A stretch of DNA of 64,000 nt from Hymenopus coronatus (taxonomy: Eukaryota; Arthropoda; Insecta; Mantodea; Hymenopodidae): the NCBI GenBank assembly GCA_030762935.1, contig CM060880.1, positions 12,248,501-12,312,500 of the forward strand, in the 5' to 3' direction. The position numbers were made by a program, and so were the translations under genes. The notes under the pieces were generated by a model. It made no database searches and had not been told where the DNA came from. It was given only the letters and a program-made list of their open reading frames with translations. Numbering within the stretch: the first letter of the stretch is position 1; each line of letters opens with the position of its first letter. Below, in pieces: positions 33,828 to 45,665 of the stretch.

Positions 33828-33940
33828 GAGTTAGTTAATTCCTGTAGCGCCTAAGTTGAGCATAGGGCATCGTTACTATGTTTCCGTGATCGGATTTGCA
33901 TTTCTAGTTCGTGGGTTCTCCGTTATGCGCCATGGTGTAA
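33828..33940. repeat. Dispersed repeat R7, copy 1
   Basis: GTTTCCGTGATCGGATTTGC and neighbouring sequence recur at 48655-48768. The family is unknown and non-coding. Confidence 0.6.
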
Positions 33941-34037
33941 ACCGATATACATGTTATTATTCATGTAAATAGCTGAAATGTTATTATTTGAATAGCACTT
34001 CTGAACCGTTTTTGAGAAAACGAAAAATAAAAAGAAA

Positions 34038-34175
34038 GACTGCCTCCGTGGGGAAGTGGTCAGCGTGCAGACTTCTCACTCGGAGGTCCCGGGTTCGATT
34101 TCCGGCTGGGGTGGGGAATTTTTCCTTTATCCAGAATTACTCCCTATTTCCCATAGAGTCTGTATGTGAGAATTA

Positions 34176-34221
<46 letters not shown>

Positions 34222-34325
34222 TTGAGGAAAATAAAACGATTTAAACCCGATGTAAAAAAGAACCTACAGACGAGTTGTTTCTAATGCAAAGCCCCCGATA
34301 TGACCTTAAGATGTTAAAGAAGCTA
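34038..34325 (+). mobile_element. SINE-1 copy with expanded GT tract
   Basis: The head has a good box B (GGTTCGATTTCC), the body CTCCCTATTTCCCATAGAGT and the 3' loop GATATGACC...GTTAAA. The short GTGTGT of the family body is here a (GT)n of about 20 units at 34178-34219. Confidence 0.87.
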
Positions 34326-34337
34326 TATAAAGTCTAT

Positions 34338-34545
34338 TGAAAGTCTTCGTCTGGTATCTGCGGAAGACACCAAAAGCTTGGTATTTATCGAACACGTCGT
34401 TTTAGAGTTATGGTCTTAACAGAAACGCGCTTTTTCTAGATTTAGTTGCCTTAAAGTATGTAACTATGATGAAATCTTGATATCGAACTTTTGGGTGGAA
34501 TGCAAATACTTCCTCTATTTCACTAGGTATGTGGTAGGGAACGTA
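34338..34545 (-). mobile_element. HPE H-part fragment
   Basis: It runs from the GAAAGTCTTCGTCTGGTATC block to the H end, where SINE-3 has inserted in the terminal sequence (GGTAGGGAACGTA). Confidence 0.7.
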
Positions 34546-34811
34546 GCCCTCCGTGGTGTAATGGTTACCATGCTAACTTCATATACCCAAGATCGCGGGT
34601 TCAAACTCGGCGGAGGACGATGGATTTTTTCGGGTAGGAAGGGAAGTAAAGCCGTTGGTTCCGTGTCATAGATTTACGGCACGTAAAAGAACCTCAAGTC
34701 TGATAGAGAGGCCTCTGAGCAAAATTAAGCGGTCTTTCACGACCAGTATAGAATGGGACGCTGAGAACCATAGTTAAAGAGCGTCCATAAATAACACGCC
34801 ATTTCCATTTC
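34546..34811 (+). mobile_element. SINE-3 with 12-bp target duplication
   Basis: The flanks GTAGGGAACGTA (34534-34545 and 34812-34823) are identical. The head CCCTCCGTGGTGTAATGG, box B GGGTTCAAACTC and the tail through ATAACACGCCATTTCC are present. The GTAAAAATCCTTAGCATGAC block is deleted. Confidence 0.92.
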
Positions 34812-34841
34812 GTAGGGAACGTACAAATAGAAAAACAAATC

Positions 34842-35632
34842 TGATGGTTTCCATTCATGACTTTCTCTACATATTCTTACAATAGTATTGCTTGTTCTTC
34901 TATGTACTTCGCGCTAATTGAGATAAACATTAACAGAAATGTTCTTATTACTTAGTTCCTTGTAAGTAGAAAGGAAATAAGGAATTATACTAGACTAAAT
35001 GTTCTATGAGTTGGCCGCTATGTGACGAGTGATGACGTTAAAATGCTCTTATTTTTGCATGACCAGTAGTAGAAAAAGAAAAACGAATGAGGGGTCCCAT
35101 TTAAGTAACGTATAAACATTAGAAAATGTAAACCAATAACAAGGAATATCTCGAAAATGGTTAACTCCACAAAAAAATATATTTTACATAACTTGTGCCC
35201 TTTAACTATCAAAATGAAGTAAGCTTTTGTCCATTTTTTTTACAGTTTACCAGTTATTCAAAAATGATTCAGGATGAAGAGGATTTTAAAGAATATTCCT
35301 AGAAAATCCAAGATATACATTTCATTTTCCATAAAAAAAATGTGTTGCAACATAGGCATTTTAATCAATATTTTCGAAAAATGTTCCACTAAAGGATGGC
35401 TAGGGGGGATTTTCCTGAAAATATTCGAATTTCATTCTTGGAAGATGTAGAACTTAAATAACATTAGTAAGTAAAGAACTTTTCGTTTTTGACTTATGCT
35501 GAACACAGACACGTGTATTTTTATCCAGTGACTTAAAATGTGTATTTCCGATGAAATCTCGGTATCGAATTTTTGGTAGAATACATACCTTCTTTACCCA
35601 CAACGTACATTGCACCTGGTAGAGAAAGTAAT
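34842..35632 (-). mobile_element. Complete but diverged HPE
   Basis: The T end is TTTCCATTCATGACTTTC and the H end is CAACGTACATTGCACCTGGT, then AGAGAAAGT. All blocks are in order, with many substitutions. Confidence 0.78.
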
Positions 35633-35756
35633 AAAATACAGCTCTGTGAAGTAACAAAGCAGATTTATAAACCATTTTACACCTTAAATGCCATTCCACT
35701 TTTGTATTTCCAAGGAAATGAAATGCCTGCCCTAATATATAACTCACGCGCTCTGG

Positions 35757-35780
35757 GATGTGGACGGACGGACGGACGGA
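35757..35780. repeat. (GGAC)n short tandem repeat
   Basis: Five tandem GGAC units lie within otherwise unassigned sequence at 35633-36116. Confidence 0.85.
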
Positions 35781-36116
35781 GCATTTTCCTTACGATGCCA
35801 TTACGTTAATTACATCGGTATCTGGATCTTAGCTGTCATCTCAATCCAGGCAAACCCTTAATGGAAATGGGGCCACGCCCAGCAACTACGATAGGTCGAT
35901 ACTTGCATTCGATAACATTCATTCTTCCACTTGATAAGTCCTCACCAACACGAGCCAATTTTCTCCTTGCTGCAAGTCAAGCACCCAAACCACGAAAAGG
36001 AAACAAAAGAGGTTTCATCTATTCATACAGCACTTCACTTGTAAGAGCTAACTGGAATACGAAGCAGGGACGGATGTACAAATTAAAAGCGACTGATATA
36101 CACAAGATTTGTAAAC

Positions 36117-37122
36117 ATTTTTACTTTATCTGCAAAGAACAAAGTAGGAACAGATGGTATTAATTGCATTTCGCCCAAAAATTCAATGCTGAGATTCACC
36201 GCAATTGCATGTTCTGAGGTCCCATAATTAAAAATCTGATGTGTTACACTCAAATGACTTTCTCTAGCTGCTCTACAAACCTCCTACAAAAGATTATTCT
36301 TCTTTGTACACAATGCTAATTGAGATAAATATTAGCAGAATGTTCTTATTACTTAGTTCCTTATAAGTAGAAGAGAATAAGGGAATGCGCTATGCTAAAG
36401 TGATTGTCAAATGTTTTAAAAGCTACCGTTATGCGATTGTCATTACAAATCACTTCTTTGCTTGGCCAGGAGTAGAACAAAAGAAAAACGGACAATTCCT
36501 GTCTGAGTAAAATTTTAAGTACTTCACAATTGAAACCAATAACAAAGAATATCTCGGAAACGGTTACCTCCACAACAAAAACGTAAAGGACATAAATTGT
36601 GTGTTTTGTCGTGATGCATATTTTTTGTGCACTGATATTTTTCTCTCTCTTATGGTTTAGCAGCTAAGCAAAATTCGGCAAAATTCATCCTGAATAAAGA
36701 GGTCTTCAGAGGCTATTCCCAAAAAATTCGAGATATGCATTTTATTTCAGACATAAATAGCTTTAATATACGGGATTTTAACCAAAATCGTTAGCCATTT
36801 TTAAGAAAATCAACATTTTCGAAATTTTTTCCATGTAAAGGGTAGTTTGTGGTGGACAGATTTGTTTGAAAATCTTCGTGCCGCATCCTTGGAAGATACT
36901 AAACCTAAATACCAAGTTTAGTATTTAACGGTCTTTCCGTCCACAGACACACACATACACACACGCGCGCGCACGGACCTTTTTTTCAAAAATGCTTTTT
37001 TCGGACTCAGGGGACCCCAAAACATATATTTCCGGTGAAATCTCGGTATCGAATTTTTGGGTGCATTACAATACCTTCACTATCCCTATGTACATTGTAC
37101 ATATGGGGCTAGAGAAAGTAAA
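36117..37122 (-). mobile_element. Composite HPE with long terminal inverted repeats
   Basis: A forward H-end module (36117-36232, GCCCAAAAATTCAATGCTGA) is joined to the T end of a complete minus HPE (36233-37122). This is the same architecture as 4165-5140. A CA/CG tract lies at 36949-36974. Confidence 0.78.
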
Positions 37123-37470
37123 AAACAATGCCAGAGAAAGGTTCCCCTGTGAACAGCGTATTTCAAAAACTTCAACATCTCCCGACATGAAGGTCTTCAA
37201 GAGAATTCCCCGCCTCAAACTGCCCTTTTCAAGTATATATTTTTCCAAAATTATATTTTCTCAAAATTGGCTGCAACGATTATGATTAAAATACCACAAA
37301 TTTTAGATATTCTCATGACAAATGAAATATATAATTTGAAACATCTGGAATAGCTCTGAAGTCCTTTTCAATCTGGATCCTTTAGCCTAACTGGCTTACG
37401 ACAGAAGTAAGAATAGATATATCTCTTTAAAGCACACAATTTATGGCAAATCAATAAATATAAAATCAGA
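37123..37470 (+). mobile_element. HPE copy lacking the H-end 110 bp
   Basis: It begins at ATGCCAGAGAAAGGTTCCCC (the internal GCATTTT/AGGTCC position) directly after the hairpin of the previous minus copy, and ends near CACACAATTTATGG. Confidence 0.65.
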
Positions 37471-37885
37471 AAATCCCAGAAAATTAAAAATATACATAAA
37501 ACATATATTTTATACACGCAATAGAGAAAATAATAAAATGTATATTTTTAATTTTCTGGGAACTGCCTGTTAAGTATCTACATACATCAAATCAGCAGGA
37601 CCTTTAAATAATGTCGATGAATGTTAAGCGATATTCGAAAACGTACTACACAGAAAATGGGAAATATAAATTCTCCATACGAGAAGGCGAAAGAAGAATA
37701 TAACATGTTTGACTTTTAAAAAAGTTTACCCACATGCTTAATCATCTTATGCCAGAAAATGTTTTAATGTTACAAACATTTAATCTCTAATTAAAAAGAA
37801 ATGTAATCGTGGAAAAATATGATCGATTTAACGGTCACACTTTCTAAATTTTCAATGAATTGGGGCATTTCACATCAGACTCCAT
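37471..37885. other. AT-rich spacer with small HPE scraps
   Basis: TTTAATTTTCTGGGAACTGC near 37545 resembles an HPE block; the rest is unassigned. Confidence 0.4.
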
Positions 37886-37887
37886 AT

Positions 37888-38728
37888 TCATATTTTTTAC
37901 TTTATGTATAAGTACTATGTACATAGTGTATATAAAGATGGTATTGTATTGCACCCAAAAATTCGATACCGAGATTTCACCGGAAATACATGTTTTGAGA
38001 CCACCTGAATCCAAAAAAAGAATTTTTAGAAAAATGTCCGTGTGTGTATGTGTGGACAGCATAGCTGAAAAACGAAAAGACCGTTAAATACCAAACTTCC
38101 AAGGATGCGACACGAAGATTTTCAAGAAAATCCCCCACCCCCAACTACCCTTCACATGGAAACATTTTCTAAAATTTTGATTTTCTAAAAAATGGCTGTA
38201 ACGATTAAAATACCGTATATTAAAGATATTTACCTGACAAATAACATGTATATCTTGAATTTTCTGGGAATAGCCTCTGAAGACTACTTTATTTTGGACG
38301 AATTTTACGGAATTTTGTGTAACTGGTAAACCGTAAGAGATAGACAAAAACTTGCCCAACAAGAAATGTAGAGCACATTAAAACACACAATTTATGTTAT
38401 ATACATTTTTTTCGTGGAGTTGATCGTTTTTTAGATATTCCTTGTTTTTGGTTTCAGCCTTGAAAAACTTTTCTCATACAGGAATTTGTCAACTCTTGTC
38501 CATACAAACAAAGGAACTTCAGTCACATAGCAACCAGCTTTTGACTATCACTTTAACTTATGGAACTCCCTTATTTCTACTTACAAGGAAGCAATAAGTA
38601 TCTTTCTGCTAATTTTTCTCACTTATCAAGAAGTAAATTATAAGCATAAGCTTTTTAACAATAATTTGTTGCAGAGATGTAGAAAAAGTCATATGAATGG
38701 AACACATCAGGTTTTTATAAAATAGTAA
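37888..38728 (+). mobile_element. Complete HPE
   Basis: The H-end dyad contains AGTACTATGTACATAGTGTA. The GT tract is at 38039-38053. The T end is GTAGAAAAAGTCATATGAAT. Confidence 0.85.
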
Positions 38729-39246
38729 TCTCATACACAGTATTCTTAAATCCATTTAAACAAGAAAAGTAGTGAATGTTATCATTGCATCAGCAGGAAG
38801 AAGGATAGTACGTTATCAACGTCAGGACAAACTGACCAACATCCTGACGTACTTCCTCTTGACGAGGTCATAGGAAAGTTATTTCTGTGACGATTATCCT
38901 GCATCCTGTGGCATCAAGCTCAATATTTGCGTCTTACTTTCTCTTCAGTTTAATTTTTTGATACAGTAGTGGCATTAATTCTTGACACTTTTTGTTCAAA
39001 GAGATTTTCAAATTACAATATTGCATTCAACTGTTATTCAGAATTATTCTTCTCTGATAAATTATAGTCAGGAAGTGTTAGCATAATACACTATTAAACG
39101 TTTTCCCACAAACTCGAGCTAATTTGGCCCAGCTTTTGAAAATATATTATTTTATAAATATATACACATATATATCTTATTTTATATCATATCTAATACA
39201 AAATTGATATTACAAAAATTGACTCAAAATTTAGAGAATCTAGTAA
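38729..39246. other. Unassigned AT-rich sequence
   Basis: Nothing was recognised. Confidence 0.4.
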
Positions 39247-39249
39247 TTT

Positions 39250-39456
39250 TAAGATTATGACATTTCCCCAATTTTGGGCCCTATATTATATCAGAGTAAC
39301 AGATTTTATATTTCATACTGGATTTAAAATATAATAAACACTCTACTTGGTATATATCCTGTTTAGTTTATATTGCATCCAATACGAAATATAATAAATT
39401 ATTACTCTCTTATAATAGGGGCTCAAAATTGGGAAAATCTTGTATATTTAAGAGTA
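39250..39456. mobile_element. Foldback (palindromic) element
   Basis: The left arm (about 39250-39326) and right arm (about 39376-39456) are inverted copies. For example, CCCAATTTTGGGCCC at the left answers GGGGCTCAAAATTGGG at the right, and TTTCATACTGGAT answers ATCCAATACGAAA. The spacer is about 50 bp. It is non-coding and looks like a MITE or foldback; no target duplication is clear. Confidence 0.6.
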
Positions 39457-39489
39457 TAGTGTTCATAGTATTAAAGTGTCTAGTACAAA

Positions 39490-40318
39490 AATCTTATGTT
39501 ACATTCGCATGACTTTCTCTACATCTCTGTAACAAATTATTGTTAGAAAAGCTTACGCTTCTATTTACTTCATACTAATCGAGAAAATACTAGCAGAAAT
39601 AGTCTTATTACTTGCTTCCTTGTAAGTAGAAGGGGAATAAGGGAGTACAGTAGGTTAAAGTGATAGTCAAAAGCTGGTTGTTATGTGACTGAAGTTCCTT
39701 TGTATGGACAGGAGTTGATAAATCCCTGTATGAGAAAAGTATAAGCTTTTCAAAGCTGAAACCAAAAAACAAGGAATATTTCAAAAACGATCAACTCCAC
39801 GAAAAAAATGTATATAACATAAATTGTGTGTTTTAACGTGCTCTATATTTTTTGTGTGTTAGTTTTTGTCCTTCTCTTACGGTTTAGTAGCTATACAAAA
39901 TTCATCCAGAATAAAGTAGTCTTCCCAGAAAATTCAAAATATACATTTTATTTGTCAGGTAAATATCTTTAATATATAATATTTTAATCAAAATCGTTAG
40001 AGCCATTTTTGAGAAAATCAAAATTTTCGAAAAAAGTTCCATATAAAGGGTAGTTTGGGGTGGGGGGATTTTCTTGAAAATCTTCGTGTCGCATCCTTGG
40101 AAGATACCAAACTTAAATACCAACTTTGGTATTTAACAATCTTTTCGCTTTTGAGCTATGCTGTCCACAGATACACACACACACGCGCGCGCGGACCTTT
40201 TCTTGGATTCAGGGGGACCCAAAACATGTATTTCCGGTGAAATCTCGGTATCGAGTTTTTGAGTGGAATACAATATCTTCTCTATACACTATGTACATAG
40301 CATGCGTAGATAAAGTAA
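39490..40318 (-). mobile_element. Complete HPE
   Basis: The T end is ACTTTCTCTACATCTCTGTA. A CA/CG tract lies at 40173-40191. The H end is CACTATGTACATAGCATGCG, then TAGATAAAGT. Confidence 0.85.
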
Positions 40319-40364
40319 AAATGTTAATGCGCAACAACAAACACTAAATGCTACCATACAAAAT

Positions 40365-41030
40365 CTTATACTACATCCACATGATTCTTTCTATCATCTG
40401 TCGTTTAATAGTGGGTATAGAAACTATTCTTACTAACGCCAAATTTTCTATCTACTACAGTTGGATCGAGAAACCTTTGCAGAAATAGCTAGCTACATTA
40501 CACGATTTGTAATAGATACATAGAGAATAGTGACAGTCTTATGTTTGTCAACTGAACGCTATACACAGCCATAAGATCCTCTTTTCCATGCATACGCGAG
40601 AAACAACTGCACATCTAGAGAACTTTAAAAGAATGCGGTTATAGTTTTTCGTCTATCGCTTAATGTAAAGAAATTAATCAAAATTACACAAAATTGCTTC
40701 CCAATGAAGAGGACCTCACAAGTTTACCCAGAAATTTCAATAGATATATAATTATCATGCAAATAGGCTTAATATATGATACTTTAATGAAAATTGTTAG
40801 AGCTATTTTTAAGAAAAAATAGAAAAATGATCCGCACAAAGGGTAGTTGGGGTGGGGGTTATCTTGAACATCTTTGGAAGATATTACAGTTAAATTACTG
40901 TACATCAAGCTTGGTATTTATCTGATTTTTTTCGCTGTTTATGGTGTCCAGTGATATCTCGACATCAAATTGTTGCGTGTAACAGAACACTTTCCCTATT
41001 TACAAAACGTAGTCGAGAAAGAAATAAGAA
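40365..41030 (-). mobile_element. Degenerate HPE
   Basis: Family landmarks (TTTGCAGAAATAGCTAGC, GTTAGAGCTATTTTTAAG, GGGTAGTTGGGGTGGGGG) are in order from T end to H end at low identity. The CA tract is lost. Confidence 0.6.
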
Positions 41031-41255
41031 AAATCTGAAGTGTTTCATTCACATTACTTTCTCTACTTCTCGGTAACAAATCATTGTTAAAAAGCTTATT
41101 CTTCAATCTGCATCGCGCTAATCGAGATAAACAACAGAAATGGTCACATTACTTGTAAACAGAAGGGAAATATGGGAATTCACTAGGGTAAAACGATAGT
41201 CAAATCTTTTAAATCCGTTTCTTTGCATTGCCAGGAGTTCGCAAATTCGCATATG

Positions 41256-41547
41256 ACTGCCTTCGTCGTCGAGTGATCAGCAGGCTCACATCTGACCCAA
41301 AGTCCCAGGTTCGATTCTCGGCTGGGGCGAGGCATTTTTGCTTAACCAGAATTATCCTCTAATCCCCCACAGAGTCTGGAAGTATGAATGTGCGAGTGAA
41401 TGTGTGTGCTTAGTAATAAACATTTCATAAACCTAATGTTCTAAACCTACAGTAATATGAGCTGTTTCACAAGTCAAAGCCCCCGATATGACAATTGAAG
41501 TTAAAAGGGGCAATTCAAATGAAACAATTAAAAAAAAAAAAAAAATA
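41256..41547 (+). mobile_element. SINE-1 inserted in HPE
   Basis: The target duplication GCATATG (41249-41255 and 41548-41554) restores a continuous HPE when one copy is removed. Box B is GGTTCGATTCTC. The 3' stem-loop and an A-tail at 41530-41545 are present. Confidence 0.88.
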
Positions 41548-41990
41548 GCATATGTGAAAAGTTTTTTAAAACTGAAACCAATAACAAGGAATATCTAAAA
41601 AATGGTCAACTCCACGAAAAAAAATGTATATGACATAAACTGTGTTTTATCCAGCTGTACATTTGTTATGAAGCAAGTTTTTGACCATCTCTTACGGTTT
41701 ACCAGTTATGCAAAATTCATCTAGAGGCTAATCCCAGAAAATTCAGGATATAAATTTTATTTGTCATGTGAATATATTTAATATAGCGTATTTTAATCAA
41801 AATCGTTAAGATTCATTTTTGAGAAAATCAAACTTTTCGAACTTTTTTTCGAAGTAAAGTGTAGTTTCCGGTGGAGGGATTTTCTTCAAAATCTTCGTGT
41901 CGCATCCTTGAAAGATACACTTAAATACCAAGTTTGGTATTTTACCGAATTTTCGTTTTTGATTTGTGTTAACACACATGGATCTTTTTC

Positions 41991-41995
<5 letters not shown>

Positions 41996-42043
<48 letters not shown>
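41996..42043. repeat. (AT)n microsatellite
   Basis: About 24 AT units lie inside an HPE copy. Confidence 0.95.
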
Positions 42044-42046
<3 letters not shown>

Positions 42047-42142
42047 ACGGACCCTTAAACGTGAAATCGGTATCGACTGTTTGGGTGCAATACAATACCG
42101 TTTCTATACACTGTGTACATGGTGCGTGCAGAGAAAGTAAAA

Positions 42143-42455
42143 ATTACACAGTGGGCATCTCTTATTCAAAGCTCTTCCGCTTCATCAAAATTGGATTAAA
42201 ATGCGTGTATACGGAGACGAGGAAGAAGGATAACCAGCAATTAACGGAATTAACGGTTGCGGAGCGACAAGAGGGAAAAATGAAATAAGCCCTTCCTGTA
42301 TGAACTCAGATTCTTCTACCGCAAATTTAGCTTATGGGCACTTGGTCAAGTTGGCGAGCAGTCAAAACCATTTTCCTGCTGAGCGTTTAGAGATATTTTG
42401 TTACATTTGTCCAGCCATTCAAATGTAAAAGTACCGCAAACAGAAACACAAAGTT
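42143..42455. other. Unassigned spacer
   Basis: Nothing was recognised. Confidence 0.4.
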
Positions 42456-42459
42456 TTTG

Positions 42460-42600
42460 TACCAAGAATCTACACCATTACTTAACATGGTGTAGTATTG
42501 CATTCCTCAGAAATTCAGTAGCGTGATTTTACTGCAAATGAAAAAGTTTCGTGGGTGCGTGCGTGTGTGTGTGTGAACTCAAAAATGACGCATTAAAGTA
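42460..42600 (+). mobile_element. HPE H-end module with an alternative hairpin
   Basis: It has CATTCCTCAGAAATTCAGTA, GATTTTACTGCAAATG and a GT tract at 42556-42575. Its end is a perfect 9-bp hairpin, CTACACCAT/ATGGTGTAG at 42469-42494, instead of the family dyad. Confidence 0.55.
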
Positions 42601-42601
42601 T

Positions 42602-43452
42602 TTTTGCTTTCTCTAGACCGCATGTACAATGTACATAGTGGATAGCGAAGGTATTGTATTCCACTCAAACATTCGAAGTCGAGATTTCACCGGAAATATA
42701 TGTTTTGGGGTCCCCTGAGTCCGAAAAAAGAATTTTTAGAAAAAGGCCCGTGTGTGTCTGTGGACAGCATAGCTCAAAAAGTAAAAGACAGTTAAATACC
42801 AAACTTGGTATTTAGGTTTGGTATCTTCCACGGATGCGACACGAAGCTTTTCAAGAAACTACCCCCACCACAAATTACGCTTTAAATGGAAAATTTTTCG
42901 AACATTTTGATATTCTAAAAAATGGCTCTAACGATTTTGATTAAAATATCGTATATTAAAGATATTTGCCTGACAAATAAATTTTATATCTTGAATTTTC
43001 TGGGAATAGCCTCTGAAGACTACTTTATTCCGGATGGATTTTACAGAATTTTGTATAACTAGCAAACCGTAAGAGATAGAGAAAAACTTACCCAACAGTA
43101 AATGTAGAGGACGTTAAAACACACATTTAAGTCATATACATTTTTTTCGTGGAGTGGATCGCTTTTGAGATATTGGTTTCAGCTTTAAAAAACTTATACT
43201 TCTCTCATACTGGAATTTGTCAACTCCTGTTCATACAAACAAAGGAACCTCAGTCACACAGCAACCAGCTTTTGACTATCACTTTAACCTATGATACTCC
43301 CTTGTTTCGCTACTAGTTACCAGGGAGAAAGTAATAAGACTATTTCTGCTAATTTTTTCTCGATTAGCATGAAGCAAATAGAAGTATAAGCTTTCTAAGA
43401 ATAATTTGTTGCAGAGATGTAGAGAAAGTCATGTGAATGGAACACATCATTT
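42602..43452 (+). mobile_element. Complete HPE
   Basis: The H-end dyad is CGCATGTACAATGTACATAG, the middle is full, and the T end is GTAGAGAAAGTCATGTGAAT. Confidence 0.85.
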
Positions 43453-44015
43453 TTTTTTTTTCTAAAGTGTAAAAGGTGAATACATTTTAATATGTAGATG
43501 GTGTATCCTCAACTACATTTTTGCCAAACATCTTTGAGCTTTTGGTATGCTGTTTTGAATTGCAGTGATTATGTATGAAAAACTTTCTCTGGCCTTGAAA
43601 CGTACGTTGCAAAATATGTATATTTCTTTCTCGTATAGTGAAATACCCACGTCCATGTATTCAATCAACTTGCGTGTGTTTACTTCTGACTCGGTTGTTC
43701 CTCTTACAACTCTGTATTCTTTTAAAAGCGAATGACAGGTGTTGACAATGAATGTCTGTCACATTGTACTATAGAGGGACTAGAGGAATGGACATGACGT
43801 CATACATGGGGTGTTGTGCATGCACAACCTGTCTCGGGTCTAAGGCAATGGAATCCGAAGTTTAATAAACACCGTATTCTGGATTATTAAAATTCGAAAA
43901 ATATAAGTTTGAGCGGTTACGGCCATTCGGGGCAGTTGTTTCGGTGGCCAAACGGATTCGGGTTGTTTGATTCGGTTTATGTGTGGAAATGTTTTGGCTA
44001 ATGCTGTTTAAACAA
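43453..44015. other. Unassigned sequence
   Basis: No family was recognised. The stretch has intermediate GC content and no coding signal. Confidence 0.4.
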
Positions 44016-44710
44016 CAAACACACGGACCTTCTCCGATAAAATGCTTTCTTTTACTTTCTGTAGCACGTATGTACATACAGTGCACATAGTAACTAGAGA
44101 AGGTATTGTATTCTATCCTAAAAGCCCATGCTGAGATTTCACCGAAAATATATGTTTACAAGTCTCCCGAGTCCAAAAAAGAGTTTTAAAACGTGTGTGT
44201 GTGTGACAGTTAAAGCCCAAACTCACTATATATGATTAGTATCTTCCATGAATGCGACGCGAGGAGTTTCAAGAAAATCCCCACACACCAAATTACCCTT
44301 TACATGGAACTTTTTTCGATTTTTTTCCCAAATGGTCTGAAGATTTTCATTAAAATATCGTATATTAAAGATATTTATCTAACAAATAAATATATATTGA
44401 ATTTTCTGGGAATAGCCTCTGAAGACTACTTTATTCTGGATGAATTTCACGGAATTTTGCAATAACTGCTAAACCGTAAGAGATAGAGCACGTTAAAACT
44501 CACAATTTATGTTATATGAAATTTTTCATGGAGTGGATTGTTTTTTAGATATTCCTTGTTATTAGTTTCAGCTTTGAAAAATTACTTTTCTCATACAGGA
44601 ATTTGTCAACTCCTGTTCATACAAACAATGGAACTTAAGTCACATAGCAAACAGCTTTTGACTATCACTGTAACCAATGGTACTCCCTTATTTCCCTTCT
44701 ACTTATATGG
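44016..44710 (+). mobile_element. HPE copy with inverted scrap at its H end
   Basis: A short minus-oriented piece (ACACACGGACCTTCTCCGAT) precedes the H-end dyad at 44048-44100. The copy then runs to CTTCTACTTATATGG and breaks off near 44705. Confidence 0.75.
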
Positions 44711-44714
44711 ATTC

Positions 44715-45222
44715 CCCCCCAAATAGTCACAAATAAAATGTATATATTGAATTTTCTGGGAATAGCCTCTGAAGACTGGATGAATTTTACGTCATTTTGC
44801 ATAACTGCCAAACCGTAAGAGATGAAAAAAAAAAGAAAAAAAAAACTTACCACATAAAAAATGTAGCGCATGTTAAAACCCACAATTTATGTTATATAAA
44901 TTTTTTCGTGTAGTGGATTGTTTTTTTAGATATTCCTTGTTATTAGTTTCAGCTTTGAAAAACTTGCTTTTCTCATACAGGAATTTGTCAACTCCTGTCC
45001 ATACAAACAAAGGAACTTCAGTCACATAGCAACCAGCTTTTGGCTTTCACTTTAACCTAAGGTACTCCCTTATTTCGCTTATACTTAACAAGGAAGCAAG
45101 TAATAAGACTATTTCTGCTATTTTTTTCTCGATTAGCATGAAGTAAATAGAAGCATAGGCTTTTTAACAATTTGTTGCAGAGATGTAGAGAAAGTCATGT
45201 GAATGGAACACATCAGAATTTT
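44715..45222 (+). mobile_element. HPE partial copy, tandem to the previous
   Basis: It begins at the internal block CACAAATAAAATGTATATAT and goes to the T end GTAGAGAAAGTCATGTGAAT. Together with 44380-44705 it forms a direct tandem duplication of about 340 bp. Confidence 0.78.
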
Positions 45223-45657
45223 ACATGAAATGAAAGCTCATAAACACAAGAGTTCACAAAGTTAGAAACCTAAATAAATACACGCTTATCATTCCGACGT
45301 CCTTGTATATGTGAGGTCTTGTGTGTGACACAATGCTTGCTCTATTCCTTAAATCGTCATTAAGTTGACAACATGGAGACCACCAAACACGAAAGGAACT
45401 TCCGCCTTCGGATTCAAAGGCGACGTGGCGCCTCTTCGTTTCCTGTGTGTATACAAAAGTAATTGATGACGACATCCCTCAAACTTGTTCGTCAACAAAC
45501 TCTCACTTCTTCCAGGAAACTGAACTACTTACTTAGAGCTCGAAATCGGTATATTTATTCATATTAATACAAAAGTGGTACGGTCCTCCTGAGTCCACAG
45601 TTCATAGCGGTGGACAGCTGGGCGAAGAATGCAATCGTGTTAGTGAACCAAATTTGA
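45223..45657. other. Unassigned sequence
   Basis: Nothing was recognised. A 73-codon minus frame is within chance length. Confidence 0.4.
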
Positions 45658-45665
45658 TGCATTAT

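Larger units (their letters stand above)
41033..42142 (-). mobile_element. HPE split by a SINE-1
   Basis: The T-end part 41033-41255 and the remainder 41548-42142 form one HPE. The H end is CACTGTGTACATGGTGCGTG, then CAGAGAAAGT. The usual GT/CA tract region contains (AT)n at 41996-42043. Confidence 0.85.

Noticed and set aside
34060..34110. Functional tRNA genes at SINE heads
   Set aside because: All such heads continue into the same long SINE bodies and carry arm mismatches; they are tRNA-derived, not tRNA genes.
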